From Poseidonocella sedimentorum (GTDB lineage Bacteria; Pseudomonadota; Alphaproteobacteria; Rhodobacterales; Rhodobacteraceae): a stretch of DNA of 64,000 nt. The position numbers were made by a program, and so were the translations under genes. Position 1 is the first letter of the stretch, and the number at the start of each line of letters is the position of its first letter. Below the pieces are notes generated by a model that was not told the DNA's origin, did no database searches, and saw nothing but the letters and a program-made list of their open reading frames with translations. Positions 16,671 to 25,088 of this stretch are shown piece by piece. The stretch is from positions 186,001-250,000 of the forward strand of contig NZ_FOYI01000003.1 of assembly GCF_900116005.1 (NCBI RefSeq), in the 5' to 3' direction.

Positions 16671-17510
16671 TCAGTCGTCGCAGTGCACAACTCGAAGGAA
16701 TGGGACTTGTGTGCTCTTGAAGGTCGGCCCATCGTCAGCCGGCGCCGTGCGTGAGGCTTGTACCTCTGTCCTCGCTTCGGCGCGCGCTTTGGACTTGCCG
16801 GTTTTTGGGCCCGGTGCATCGACGGCGGCCAGGAGGCGGCGCGCCGCGCGGGTCAATTCTCCGGGCCGGGCGGGGCGCGTGAGCTTAGGCGCAGCCGGCG
16901 TAAAGTCCACCTCCTCGGCACTATCCTCTGAGGCGCCCTCAGACTGTCGCGGCGCAGTGGCGTCCAAGGCAGAGATTTCTTTCAATTCGCTGCGGCTCAC
17001 CGAAAAACGACGCGGGCTCGTGCCGATCTCGCCTTGGGTCACCAGCACGCCGATGGCGCGGGAGACATCGCCCAGATCGCTCTTGAGCGGCAGCAGCATG
17101 AGCCGCCCTTCCAGCCCCGGCTTGCCCAGCGAGGCGCGCGAGACGACATCGCACATCAGAATGCCCGGCGTCTGGAACATCTCTTCCAGCCGCATGGCAA
17201 GATCCTTGCGCGCGTCGCTTTCAAAGAAGGCCGTCAGCGGCATGCCGCGTACTTCCATGCCCATCAGGTCATTTACATGACGCCCCGCGAGCCGAAGCCG
17301 CGCGACACCCGGCGCGATGCGCTCTACGATGAAGGCGTAGGGCAAAGCGCCCTCGATCCCGCGCGGATCAAGATCAGCGCGGCGTGGCACGTCCCCGTCA
17401 GTCCGCAAAGCCTGCCAATAGGCTTCGACTTCGGACAACACGGGAAACCGAAGTTTTCCAATGTGATTTTGCAACGATACAATATTCATCTGGTCCAAGT
17501 CTTTCGTCAT
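16671..17510 (-). CDS. PAS_5-family PAS domain protein
   Basis: A 279-residue protein. Its first 165 residues match the PAS_5 pattern known from alphaproteobacteria: YWQALRTDGDVPRRADLDPR (about 31-50), then LRLAGRHVNDLMGMEVRG and LPLKSDLGDVSRAIGVLV. The C-terminal 115 residues are low-complexity, rich in Ala, Pro, Arg and Lys, probably disordered. No output domain is visible, so it may sense a ligand and act through a partner. I took the ATG at 17510; a start at 17489 is equally possible, and no strong ribosome binding site decides. Function unknown. Confidence 0.75.
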   Translation of the reverse strand: MTKDLDQMNIVSLQNHIGKLRFPVLSEVEAYWQALRTDGDVPRRADLDPRGIEGALPYAFIVERIAPGVARLRLAGRHVNDLMGMEVRGMPLTAFFESDARKDLAMRLEEMFQTPGILMCDVVSRASLGKPGLEGRLMLLPLKSDLGDVSRAIGVLVTQGEIGTSPRRFSVSRSELKEISALDATAPRQSEGASEDSAEEVDFTPAAPKLTRPARPGELTRAARRLLAAVDAPGPKTGKSKARAEARTEVQASRTAPADDGPTFKSTQVPFLRVVHCDD

Positions 17511-17768
17511 CTGTTTGCCGTTTGGCGCTAAGGCCAACCTTGAACCTTTGCGACGACGCCCGTCGGACGTGTTAAGAATTCGTCCACAAAGGTTACCCAA
17601 GTCTTAATATGGCAGGAGTTGTCGAAAATTGCGCGTATTTTCGCCAAGAAGAGTTAATGCATCCCGCTTGACCTCTCAAACAGGCCCGCACTGCCCAGTG
17701 GGCGGGCTATTGCCCTTCGGCGCGGCAATCCGCTAGGACCGGGTCCAAACGGGACGGGGAGCGATCTG

Positions 17769-18653
17769 GTGCACTCTATGACAGGATTTGCCGCGCTGAG
17801 CGGGACGGGGCAGGGGCTTTCCTCGGCCTGGGAGTTGCGCTCGGTGAATGCGCGGGGGCTCGATCTGCGGCTGCGGGTGCCCGATACGGTTCCCGGTCTT
17901 GATGCGGCGCTGCGCGAGAAACTCGGGGCGGCGCTCACGCGCGGGAGCGTCAGCCTGTCGCTCAAGCTGGAGCCCGAGCGCAAGGGCGCCCAGACGCGGC
18001 TGGCGCCCGAGGGGCTAGGCGCCGCGCTGGATCTTGTCGCCGGCGCCGAACAGGCGGCCGCAGCCCGCGGGCTGACGCTGGCGCCCAGCCCGGCGAGCGC
18101 CGTCATTTCCATGCCCGGTGTCCTCGTGAGCGGCGCAGAAGCGCCCGATACCGAAGCCCTGCGCGCGCGGCTTCTCGGCGAGGCCGACGAACTGATCGCC
18201 GCTCTGGTGGAGATGCGCGCGGGCGAAGGGGCGGCGCTGGCCGCGATCCTTGCCGATCAGATCGACGAAATCGCCGCGCTGATCCGAGAGGCCGCCGGGC
18301 ATCTTCCGGCGCGCACTGCTCATATGGCGGCGGGGTTCGACGCGGCGCTCGCGCGGCTGCGCGGCGGGGCCGATGTCGATGAGGGGCGCGTTGCGCAGGA
18401 AATGGCGGTGCTCGCGGTGAAGGCCGATGTGGCCGAGGAACTCGACCGGTTGCGCGCCCATGTGGGCGCCGCGCGCGGGCTTCTGGCCGAGGACGCGCCC
18501 GCCGGCCGGCGTCTCGATTTTCTCACCCAGGAGTTCAACCGCGAGGCCAACACGCTTTGTTCCAAGGCGCAATACGCCCCGCTCAGCGCCACCGGGCTGG
18601 CGCTCAAGACAGTGATCGACCGGTTCCGCGAACAGGTCCAGAATGTGGAGTAA
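17769..18653 (+). CDS. yicC: YicC family endoribonuclease-like protein
   Basis: A 294-residue YicC/YloC-type protein; family members have been described as endoribonucleases. The N-terminal SMTGFA segment, ELRSVNARGLDLRLRVP and the C-terminal GRRLDFLTQEFNREANTLCSKA block are hallmarks. The GTG at 17769 is used because the family starts with a few residues before SMT and GGGGAG lies upstream; ATG at 17778 is the alternative. It is followed 3 nt after its stop by gmk, the classic yicC-gmk neighbour pair, and then by a carbonic anhydrase gene. Confidence 0.93.
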   Translation: MHSMTGFAALSGTGQGLSSAWELRSVNARGLDLRLRVPDTVPGLDAALREKLGAALTRGSVSLSLKLEPERKGAQTRLAPEGLGAALDLVAGAEQAAAARGLTLAPSPASAVISMPGVLVSGAEAPDTEALRARLLGEADELIAALVEMRAGEGAALAAILADQIDEIAALIREAAGHLPARTAHMAAGFDAALARLRGGADVDEGRVAQEMAVLAVKADVAEELDRLRAHVGAARGLLAEDAPAGRRLDFLTQEFNREANTLCSKAQYAPLSATGLALKTVIDRFREQVQNVE

Positions 18654-18656
18654 CCC

Positions 18657-19301
18657 ATGACAGAGACGCGCCGCGGCCTGCTCATCATCCTGTCCTCGCC
18701 CTCGGGCGCAGGGAAATCGACGCTCGCCGCCCGGCTGCGCGACTGGGATCCGGGGATTCGGTTTTCGATCTCCGCCACGACCCGCGCGCCGCGCCCGGGC
18801 GAAGTGGATGGCGAGCATTATCATTTCACCGATGAAGACGGCTTCAAGCGGATGGTTGCCGAAAGCGAGATGCTCGAGCACGCCCATGTCTTCGGCAATT
18901 TCTACGGCTCGCCCATCGGCCCGGTGCGCTCGGCGATCGAGGCGGGCAGCGATGTGCTGTTCGACATCGACTGGCAGGGCGCGCAGCAGATCCGCAACTC
19001 CTCGCTCGGGGCGCACACGCTCTCGATCTTTCTTTTGCCGCCGTCGATTCAGGAGTTGCACCGGCGCCTGGTGGCGCGCGCGCAGGATGACGAGGCCACG
19101 ATCCAGCGCCGGATGCAGAAAAGTTGGGACGAGATAAGCCATTGGGATGGCTATGATTTCGTGCTCATCAATGATGACCTGGACGCGACAGAGGCGCGGC
19201 TGAAATCGATCATCACCGCGGCCCGGCTGGGGCGTCTGCAACAGCCAGCACTGACCGATCACGTGCGGCGTCTGCAGGCAGAATTCGAGGCAATATCATG
19301 A
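18657..19301 (+). CDS. gmk: Guanylate kinase
   Basis: Guanylate kinase phosphorylates GMP to GDP with ATP. The 214-residue protein has the P-loop [10 protein letters not shown] (13-22), the GMP-binding segment [15 protein letters not shown] (conserved Arg, Glu, Tyr) and the lid region [18 protein letters not shown]. The start lies 3 nt after the yicC stop, and its last 4 nt overlap the start of the carbonic anhydrase gene (ATGA). guaA, which makes GMP, is 7.5 kb downstream. Confidence 0.96.
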   Translation: MTETRRGLLIILSSPSGAGKSTLAARLRDWDPGIRFSISATTRAPRPGEVDGEHYHFTDEDGFKRMVAESEMLEHAHVFGNFYGSPIGPVRSAIEAGSDVLFDIDWQGAQQIRNSSLGAHTLSIFLLPPSIQELHRRLVARAQDDEATIQRRMQKSWDEISHWDGYDFVLINDDLDATEARLKSIITAARLGRLQQPALTDHVRRLQAEFEAIS

Positions 19302-19825
19302 CCATTTACGCGCTGGACGGGGTCGCGCCGGAGCTTGGGGAGGCGGTCTGGGTCGCTCCCGATGCCAATGTGATCGGCAATGTACGGCTCAAGGCGGGGG
19401 CCTCGGTCTGGTTCGGCGCGACCTTGCGCGGCGACAATGAGCCGATCGAGGTGGGCGAGGGGACGAACGTGCAGGAGGACTGCGTCTTTCACACCGACCC
19501 GGGCTTTCCGATGACCATCGGGGCGGACTGCGTGATCGGCCACAAGGCGATGCTGCACGGCTGCACCATCGGGGCGGGCACGCTCATCGGGATGGGGGCG
19601 ACGGTGCTCAACGGCGCGAAAATCGGGGAGGGATGCCTGATCGGAGCCGGGGCGCTGGTGACCGAGGGCAAGGAGATCCCGGCGGGCAGCCTGGTGATGG
19701 GCGCGCCGGGCCGCGTGGTGCGCGCGCTTGACGCGGCGGCGCAGGCGGCGATCCGGGCGACCGCGTTGAAGTATCAGCAAAACGCGCAGCGCTTCGCAAG
19801 CGGGCTGACCGAGGTCACCGTCTAG
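19298..19825 (+). CDS. Gamma-class carbonic anhydrase-like protein
   Basis: A 175-residue left-handed beta-helix protein of the gamma carbonic anhydrase family (YrdA/PaaY-like), built of hexapeptide repeats. The three zinc-ligand histidines are in place at His65, His82 and His87 ([16 protein letters not shown]). It could hydrate CO2 or, as for several family members, have another metal-dependent role; the sequence does not decide. It is translationally coupled to gmk by a 4-nt overlap. A short G+C hairpin overlaps its stop (19825-19842). Confidence 0.88.
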   Translation: MTIYALDGVAPELGEAVWVAPDANVIGNVRLKAGASVWFGATLRGDNEPIEVGEGTNVQEDCVFHTDPGFPMTIGADCVIGHKAMLHGCTIGAGTLIGMGATVLNGAKIGEGCLIGAGALVTEGKEIPAGSLVMGAPGRVVRALDAAAQAAIRATALKYQQNAQRFASGLTEVTV

Positions 19826-19907
19826 CGGCCCTATCTGGCCGCGGTCTTGATGGGGCGCGGCGTCGAGGGGGCGGATCCCTCGTGCGCCGGGCTGCAACCA
19901 TATCGCG

Positions 19908-20294
19908 TCAGGCGTCGACCAGCGCGAGCTGGTGGCGCGGTGTCTCGTGCAGCTCATAGAGCTTCACATCGAGCCCCGGCGCCATCGCGCGAATCTCTCG
20001 CTCGACCATCTCGGGCTTCGGCAGCGGCTGGCAAACCGGCCGGAACAGCCCGGTAAAGCCGAGCTCGGCAAGACGCTGCGCGAGCTCGATCGCGTCAAAC
20101 TCCGAGCAGAAAAGCGGCGCGAAGATGACCGCCGGGCAGTTGAGCGTGACCAGCTCAGGCGTCAGGTCCTCAAACCCGACGCGCTCCAACGGTACACGCA
20201 GTTTCGCAGCCAGCCCGCTTTTGCGCAGGCAAGGAAGTGTTCCCACGTAAATGGCTGTTTCGGCACAGATAAATTGTCGGAAGTGTGTGGTCAT
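19908..20294 (-). CDS. Hypothetical protein, receiver-like fold possible
   Basis: A 128-residue soluble protein I do not recognise. Strand-helix alternation (AVIFAPLFCSEFDAIELAQRL, then GFTGLFRPVCQPLP) resembles a degenerate response-regulator receiver or flavodoxin-like fold, but no phospho-acceptor pocket is evident. The ATG at 20294 was chosen over 20312 because GGGGG lies 6 nt upstream. It is transcribed divergently from the PhoR-like kinase gene, sharing a 189-nt intergenic region, and converges on the carbonic anhydrase gene. A functional tie with the kinase is speculative. Confidence 0.65.
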   Translation of the reverse strand: MTTHFRQFICAETAIYVGTLPCLRKSGLAAKLRVPLERVGFEDLTPELVTLNCPAVIFAPLFCSEFDAIELAQRLAELGFTGLFRPVCQPLPKPEMVEREIRAMAPGLDVKLYELHETPRHQLALVDA

Positions 20295-20332
20295 GGCGGC
20301 CCCCTTTGCCATAAGATTTCAATCGTGACCCT

Positions 20333-20361
20333 TTGACAGGGGACCGGTTCGACCAGATAAG
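20333..20361 (+). promoter_or_regulatory. Sigma-70-type promoter for the PhoR-like kinase
   Basis: A perfect TTGACA at 20333-20338 is followed after 17 nt by GATAAG at 20356-20361. It would start a transcript with a leader of about 115 nt before the kinase ATG at 20484. Confidence 0.5.
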
Positions 20362-20483
20362 GGCAGCAATTTTACGTGCCCAGATGACGCCAGGCGTAAG
20401 GATTTACCACATCTCTCGCCACTAACGAGACCCGTTGGCGGTAACCGGCCACGGCGCGAGACAACTCATTAACGGATGGTCCT

Positions 20484-21572
20484 ATGCGAATTGACGACCT
20501 CTCTACACTGCTCTCGGCGATCCCCCTGCCCACCGTGATGGTGGCAAGCAGTGAACGAATAGTTAACTCAAACAGGGCGGCGGAAGAAGTTTTTGGCGCA
20601 AAAACGCTGGGTCGCCATTATATAACCGTTTTTCGTCAACCGGTTATGTTAGATGCAATTGAAAGCGTTTTGCGCGGCGAGCCGGCCCGGACGACCCGGT
20701 ATCTCGGTCATGAGGGCGAGCGCGAGATCGTCTACAGCGCCCATGTCGCGCCGATTTCGATCGAGGGTGAGGCCGGGGTTCTGATCAGTTTTCAGGACCT
20801 CACCGCGCAGACGGAAGCGGGCCAGATGCGGCGCGATTTCGTCGCCAATGTGAGCCATGAGCTGCGCACGCCGCTCACGGCGGTGCTCGGATTCATCGAG
20901 ACCTTGCAAGGCCCGGCGCGCAACGACGAGGCCGCGCGGGAACGGTTCCTCGACATCATGCAAAAGGAGGCCTCGCGCATGAACCGGCTGGTGCGCGATC
21001 TGCTCTCGCTCTCGCGCGTGGAATCGGAAGAACGCATTCGGCCGATGGAGCCGGTCGCGCTCGGCGCGCTGGTGACCTCGTCCATCCGGCTATTGCAAAG
21101 CGCCGCGGAGCGGGCAGGGGTCACGCTGGACTTCACGCGGCCGGAGCCGGATGTCGAGCTCAATGGCGACACCGACCAGCTTGGCCAGGTTTTCACCAAT
21201 CTCATTGAAAATGCGATCAAATACGGTGGGACTGGCGAACGTATCGAGATTGGCCTCGCAACGCAGGACTATGACCGCGATCTGCGCGGGCCCGCGGCGG
21301 TTGTGACCGTGCGGGACTTCGGGCCGGGCATCGATCCGGTGCATATTCCGCGGCTGACCGAACGGTTTTACCGCGTCGACACGCATCGCTCGCGCGATCT
21401 CGGCGGCACGGGCCTTGGCCTTGCCATCGTGAAACACATCATCAATCGCCATCGGGGGCGTCTCAGGATCGAAAGTGGATTGGCAGACGAAGGTGGTGGA
21501 GAGGAGGCGCGGTCAGGTGATGGCCATGGTGCGGGCAGTACGTTTATCGTCAAGCTTCCGCTGTCATCATGA
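20484..21572 (+). CDS. PhoR-like sensor histidine kinase
   Basis: A 362-residue kinase with an N-terminal PAS domain (about 1-105), HisKA with phospho-acceptor His125 in VSHELRTP, and HATPase_c with the N box (239-247), G1 DFGPG (278-282), F box ERFYRVD (293-299) and G2 GGTGLGLAI (307-315). No N-terminal membrane helix is present, as in several alphaproteobacterial PhoR proteins. Architecture and the PAS sequence best fit the phosphate-regulon kinase, which phosphorylates PhoB. However, the pst-phoU-phoB genes that normally follow are not here; aroQ is next. The call could therefore be a paralogue. Confidence 0.8.
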   Translation: MRIDDLSTLLSAIPLPTVMVASSERIVNSNRAAEEVFGAKTLGRHYITVFRQPVMLDAIESVLRGEPARTTRYLGHEGEREIVYSAHVAPISIEGEAGVLISFQDLTAQTEAGQMRRDFVANVSHELRTPLTAVLGFIETLQGPARNDEAARERFLDIMQKEASRMNRLVRDLLSLSRVESEERIRPMEPVALGALVTSSIRLLQSAAERAGVTLDFTRPEPDVELNGDTDQLGQVFTNLIENAIKYGGTGERIEIGLATQDYDRDLRGPAAVVTVRDFGPGIDPVHIPRLTERFYRVDTHRSRDLGGTGLGLAIVKHIINRHRGRLRIESGLADEGGGEEARSGDGHGAGSTFIVKLPLSS

Positions 21573-21856
21573 CGCCCGACGCTACACTGCGCGGCGCGTT
21601 TGGCGCTATACCGGCACACATACTGAATATCTCATAAGCATAATTATGTTAATAAAGAGCCACACCACCGCGCGCATTAACAATTCACAACCCAAAACTG
21701 TTCAAAGATTGCAATGCGACAAGTCATTGGCTACTCACATTGATCAGGGACATATTTCCGAGCTTTTCGGGCTTGCGAACATCGAAATACTCATCCCCCC
21801 GCCGGATCCGCGTGATCCGCGGGGCTTCTACGGATGCTGGAACGGAACGGACGAAC
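21573..21856 (+). other. AT-rich leader before aroQ
   Basis: A 284-nt stretch with lower GC than its surroundings and no convincing gene. It holds a small hairpin (21803-21808 with 21814-21819, 5-nt loop) about 40 nt before the aroQ ATG. It probably carries the promoter of the aroQ-luxR pair; I could not single out a convincing -10/-35 pair. Confidence 0.4.
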
Positions 21857-22306
21857 ATGGCGTCGATCCTGATCTTGAACGGACCGAATCTCAACTTGCT
21901 TGGGACGCGTCAGCCAGAGGTCTATGGCCATGTGACGCTCGACGATATCGCGGCGCAGTGCCGTGCCCATGCCGCAGACGCCGGCTGGGACATCACGTTC
22001 GAACAGAGCAACCATGAAGGCGCGCTGATCGACTGGCTGCATGGCGCCCGCGGCGTTCATGCCGGTGTGATCCTCAATGCCGGCGCCTATACCCACACGT
22101 CGATCGCGCTGATGGATGCCATCGCGTCGATCGAGGTGCCTGTTGTCGAGGTGCATCTCTCAAACATCCATGCCCGCGAGCGGTTTCGGCACCAATCGCG
22201 GATCGCGCCTGTGGCGATTGGCCAGATCGCCGGCTTCGGCGCCAAGGGCTATATCCTCGCGGTGGATGCCCTCATCGATCATCTGGAGCAATTGGGGACT
22301 GCATGA
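21857..22306 (+). CDS. aroQ: 3-dehydroquinate dehydratase, type II
   Basis: Type II dehydroquinase converts 3-dehydroquinate to 3-dehydroshikimate. The 149-residue length is typical. NGPNLNLLGTRQPEVYG (8-24) contains the catalytic loop Arg and Tyr; NHEGALIDW, NAGAYTHTS and VEVHLSNIHARE follow in the normal order. The ATG at 21857 gives the standard N-terminus; its ribosome binding site is weak. The stop overlaps the start of the LuxR-type regulator by 4 nt (ATGA), an unusual pairing of a shikimate enzyme with a regulator. Confidence 0.95.
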   Translation: MASILILNGPNLNLLGTRQPEVYGHVTLDDIAAQCRAHAADAGWDITFEQSNHEGALIDWLHGARGVHAGVILNAGAYTHTSIALMDAIASIEVPVVEVHLSNIHARERFRHQSRIAPVAIGQIAGFGAKGYILAVDALIDHLEQLGTA

Positions 22307-23058
22307 ACATCAACGCCTATCTCGAAGCGATCACCGACGCCCAGACCATCGAAGAGCTGTGGGATATGCATTGCCGCAAGATGGCGGATTACGGGTTTGA
22401 CCGCGTGATCTATGGCTTCACGCGGTTCCGCAGCGGCACGTCCCTTGGCGATCCGGGCGATTTTGTGGTGCTCACCAACTATCCCCCTGAATTCGTGAGC
22501 GAATACATCAACGAAGGGTTGTATTTTCACGGGCCCATGTTGCAATGGGCGCTGGAAAACGATGGCGCCTGCAGTTGGAAGATCATGGAAGACATGGAAG
22601 CGTCCGGTGTGCTCAGCGCGCAGGAAAAGCGGGTCGTGGAGTTCAACCGCAAGAACGGTCTGCGCGCGGGCTACACGATCAGCTTCAGCTCTGTCTCGCA
22701 ACGATCCAAGGGCGGCCTCAGCCTTGTGATGCCAGCGAATTCCAGCCATGAGGACGCCGAGGCGATCTGGGCCCAGCATGGCGCCGATCTGATGGTGATA
22801 AACAACGTGGCGCACCTCAAGATCCTCACCCTACCCTACAACACCGCCGAGCGCAGCCTGACCAAACGGCAACGCGAAGTTTTGGAATGGGTGGGTGACG
22901 GCAAGACGATGCAGGACATCGCGACGCTGATGGGCCTGACCCCGGCGACGGTTGAAAAACACCTGCGCCTCGCTCGCGAAGCGCTCAACGTCGACACAAC
23001 GGCGCAAGCGGTGCTCAAGGCCGCGTTTCAGAATCAGATGTTCGTCATCGAGCGTTAA
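22303..23058 (+). CDS. LuxR-family regulator, autoinducer-binding domain (solo)
   Basis: A 251-residue regulator with an N-terminal autoinducer-binding-type domain (about 15-165) and a C-terminal LuxR helix-turn-helix (186-230, LTKRQREVLEWVGDGKTMQDI). Aligned with TraR by a constant offset of 7, Tyr68, Pro78 and Trp92 match the ligand-pocket Tyr61, Pro71 and Trp85, but Trp57 is Phe64 and the key Asp70, which holds the acyl-homoserine lactone amide, is Gly77. No luxI-type synthase gene is in the window. It may sense a different ligand or none. Translation is coupled to aroQ. Confidence 0.85.
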   Translation: MNINAYLEAITDAQTIEELWDMHCRKMADYGFDRVIYGFTRFRSGTSLGDPGDFVVLTNYPPEFVSEYINEGLYFHGPMLQWALENDGACSWKIMEDMEASGVLSAQEKRVVEFNRKNGLRAGYTISFSSVSQRSKGGLSLVMPANSSHEDAEAIWAQHGADLMVINNVAHLKILTLPYNTAERSLTKRQREVLEWVGDGKTMQDIATLMGLTPATVEKHLRLAREALNVDTTAQAVLKAAFQNQMFVIER

Positions 23059-23155
23059 CGTTTACTCGCTTAGCGTGTACGCTGGGCGCGGCGCTTTCAT
23101 TTAAGCTGAAACCCCCGCCCGATTTCGCTTGATTTGAGGGGAGTAAGGAAATCCT

Positions 23156-23398
23156 GACTTCCTTTAGGGAAGTCGAAAAGGCATCTTATCCTTGTTCCGT
23201 GAGTGGTGGCTTAGCCAGGGAACAGCGGACAGGATCCTCGCGATTTCGTGGCTCTCCTGTTTCGATAGTCTACGGACTTGTCGATCCGGGGCGTATAGTC
23301 CGCCTCGGGTCGGCGCCGCGGGTTTGCCTTCATCCCCATTACGCGACCCGCGTAAGTTTTGGGCGCCGTCTCTCTTCGGAGACGGCGCCCAATTTTTT
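23156..23398 (+). ncRNA. Unrecognised structured RNA region ending in a terminator
   Basis: About 240 nt between the luxR stop and the convergent DUF6456 gene fold into consecutive hairpins with no good reading frame: 23156-23162 with 23168-23174; 23193-23198 with 23219-23224, enclosing 23207-23210 with 23214-23217; 23228-23234 with 23255-23261, enclosing 23239-23242 with 23247-23250; 23273-23278 with 23297-23302; 23317-23323 with 23346-23352; then a 14-bp terminator. I found no match to RNase P RNA, tmRNA, SRP RNA or 5S by eye, and cannot exclude 6S. No clear promoter is visible, so it may be a long luxR 3' UTR or an independent RNA. Confidence 0.45.
23359..23398 (+). terminator. Strong Rho-independent terminator
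   Basis: A 14-bp perfect stem (23359-23372 with 23379-23392), a 6-nt loop TCTTCG and six T (23393-23398). It lies 300 nt beyond the luxR stop and only 37 nt before the end of the convergent DUF6456 gene. Confidence 0.9.
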
Positions 23399-23434
23399 GT
23401 CATGTTGTCATGAAAAAGTGGCCGAAGCCGAACG

Positions 23435-24553
23435 TCAGCCGATCATCGGCGCGTATTTGCCTTGGGTCTCTTCGTAGTGGCGCTTCAACCGCTGAAGCGC
23501 GATTCGCAAGACGATCTTCCCCGAGCGCGCAGACCAGCCCATCTGTTTTTCGGCCGTCTCCATTCCTTCAAGATAGCAGCAGCAGCGCAGGGCGACGTCA
23601 CCAAGCCCCGGCCCCAGATCGGCCAGCGCCGCCGCGACTCGGGTCCGCGCGCTGGAGGAGGCATCCCCTGCCCCGCCGCCTGAGCCGAAGCTGCCGCGAT
23701 CGCCCGCGGTCATGAACCGGTCCCAGTTCTGCGCGACGCGGGGACCCATCTGCGCCAGTTCGAAATCCTCGCGAAGCCGCTCGCCGGCAGCCACCAGATC
23801 GTCGGAAAGGAACGGCTGGCCCGTGCGATCACGGCGCCGCGCCAAGCCGGTGAGTGGGCTTTCAGCGGCGTTGTAGCGCAGGCGGCGCGGCTGGTCGTCC
23901 TCGTCGTCCTGAACGGTTTTTGTATCCCAATCACGGTGTTGCCCGGCGAATTGCGCCTGGGCGTCGGCGAAGCCGCATTCGGCCTCGCGTGCGCGCTTGA
24001 TCGCGGCCCGGCCGACGCTGGTGATCGCATAGCGCATGATCCGGCCCGGTTTGGCGCAGGAAATCCAGTCCTTCAACGCCATGGCATGCACGACATCGCG
24101 CGGAATCACCGCGGTGCGGACGCTGCGCCCGTCGGGCATGTCGCGCACGATAACGGCATTTTCCATATCCGCCGCCACGGCCAGAACCGCGTTGTCTTCG
24201 TCGAGCTTGCGAAGGGCCTTGCGGGCCTCGGAGAGGAGCGATGCATCTTCGGCGCCGGCGTCTTCGAAGTGGGTGAGTGCGTTCATCTTCAGACGATCCT
24301 TTTTGGTTTCTGGGCTGGAGTCCGGGCTCAAGTGCCGCCCGAGCCAGCGTAATGCTTCGTCAAACAGCGGGTCATCGCGCCTGGTTTCGGTTTTCCGGAT
24401 TTGACGCATCACGGTGGAAGCATGACAGCCGCTGCGGCGGGCGATTTCCCGAATCGAACGCCCCGTTTCCGTATGAAACAGGTAGTTCCGAGCCGCACCC
24501 GGCAACCAGGTCGGCAGGCTGTTTCCAGTCTGACGCTCCAGCATCATTTTCAC
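23435..24553 (-). CDS. DUF6456 domain protein with N-terminal HTH
   Basis: A 372-residue protein of the DUF6456 type found in alphaproteobacteria. An N-terminal helix-turn-helix is visible (GRSIREIARRSGCHASTVMR, about 30-50), then a winged-helix-like middle (ALKDWISCAKPGRIMRYAIT), and a C-terminal DUF6456 region from about 240 with GERLREDFELAQMGPRVAQN. It is probably a DNA-binding regulator; targets unknown. The GTG at 24553 is preferred because AAGGA lies 6 nt before it; ATG codons at 24547 and 24544 are alternatives. It is divergent from the DUF6477 gene, a pairing that recurs in Rhodobacterales as far as I recall. Confidence 0.82.
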   Translation of the reverse strand: MKMMLERQTGNSLPTWLPGAARNYLFHTETGRSIREIARRSGCHASTVMRQIRKTETRRDDPLFDEALRWLGRHLSPDSSPETKKDRLKMNALTHFEDAGAEDASLLSEARKALRKLDEDNAVLAVAADMENAVIVRDMPDGRSVRTAVIPRDVVHAMALKDWISCAKPGRIMRYAITSVGRAAIKRAREAECGFADAQAQFAGQHRDWDTKTVQDDEDDQPRRLRYNAAESPLTGLARRRDRTGQPFLSDDLVAAGERLREDFELAQMGPRVAQNWDRFMTAGDRGSFGSGGGAGDASSSARTRVAAALADLGPGLGDVALRCCCYLEGMETAEKQMGWSARSGKIVLRIALQRLKRHYEETQGKYAPMIG

Positions 24554-24705
24554 CGTTTTTCCTTCATTTGAGCGTACAATCACAAGATATTCCCAAAACT
24601 ATGCACTAGTTATGCGTGCGGTAGTTGCGCATTGGTTAACAATCGCTGCGTTCACAAGCATTTAGCTCAACTCATAAACGTTCCTGAACCCACCGCGCGG
24701 CGGGC

Positions 24706-24763
24706 AATTTCAAAACGCAACACCCGCTATGCGTGTGTCAGCCTCCACCTCGGTTTTGAAATT
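24706..24763 (+). promoter_or_regulatory. Inverted repeat in the DUF6477 leader
   Basis: AATTTCAAAAC at 24706-24716 is perfectly complementary to 24753-24763 (11 bp, 36-nt spacer). The second arm ends 3 nt before the TAGGAG ribosome binding site of DUF6477, so an RNA hairpin here could affect translation, or the two arms could be regulator half-sites. Confidence 0.4.
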
Positions 24764-24779
24764 CGTAGGAGTGTCAGTC

Positions 24780-25079
24780 ATGCAGGATGTCCTGAGCCGA
24801 CTTGCGGCGATCCGCCGCCCCGCCCTTTTGCTGCGTGCAGCCCGCCACGGCGCCGCACGCTATCGCCGCGATGTGCACCTGGCGCGCGCGCTCAACGGGC
24901 TCGAGCCCGCCAAGCACGGCAGCGCGATTCTGCGGCTTCTTGATGAGGAAGATCGGCTCGACGAATTGCGCCGGAGCGGCGAGGCGACCTATTCGGCCAC
25001 CCGCCATGTCACGGTCATGATCGCGGTGATCGCCGAGGCGACCCTGCTGCGCCAGGCGCGTCAGATCTCGCCGGTTTGA
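24780..25079 (+). CDS. DUF6477 family protein
   Basis: A 99-residue basic alpha-helical protein of the DUF6477 type. The sequence runs VLSRLAAIRRPALLLRAARHGA, RRDVHLARAL, AILRLLDEEDRLDELRRSG and ends in a helix rich in Ala/Ile/Val. The pattern matches short Rhodobacterales proteins as I know them; function unknown. The ATG at 24780 follows TAGGAG by 7 nt. It is divergent from DUF6456 and converges on the methyltransferase gene with a 9-nt gap. Confidence 0.75.
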   Translation: MQDVLSRLAAIRRPALLLRAARHGAARYRRDVHLARALNGLEPAKHGSAILRLLDEEDRLDELRRSGEATYSATRHVTVMIAVIAEATLLRQARQISPV

Positions 25080-25088
25080 GCCGGCGTC

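Noticed and set aside
20313-20345. Possible Pho box near the PhoR-like kinase promoter
   Set aside because: Only one half-site (CTGTCAA on minus) fits; the second repeat at the right spacing does not.
23192-23413. 73-codon open frame inside the structured RNA region
   Set aside because: Runs through the terminator hairpin, no ribosome binding site, and composition unlike a protein.
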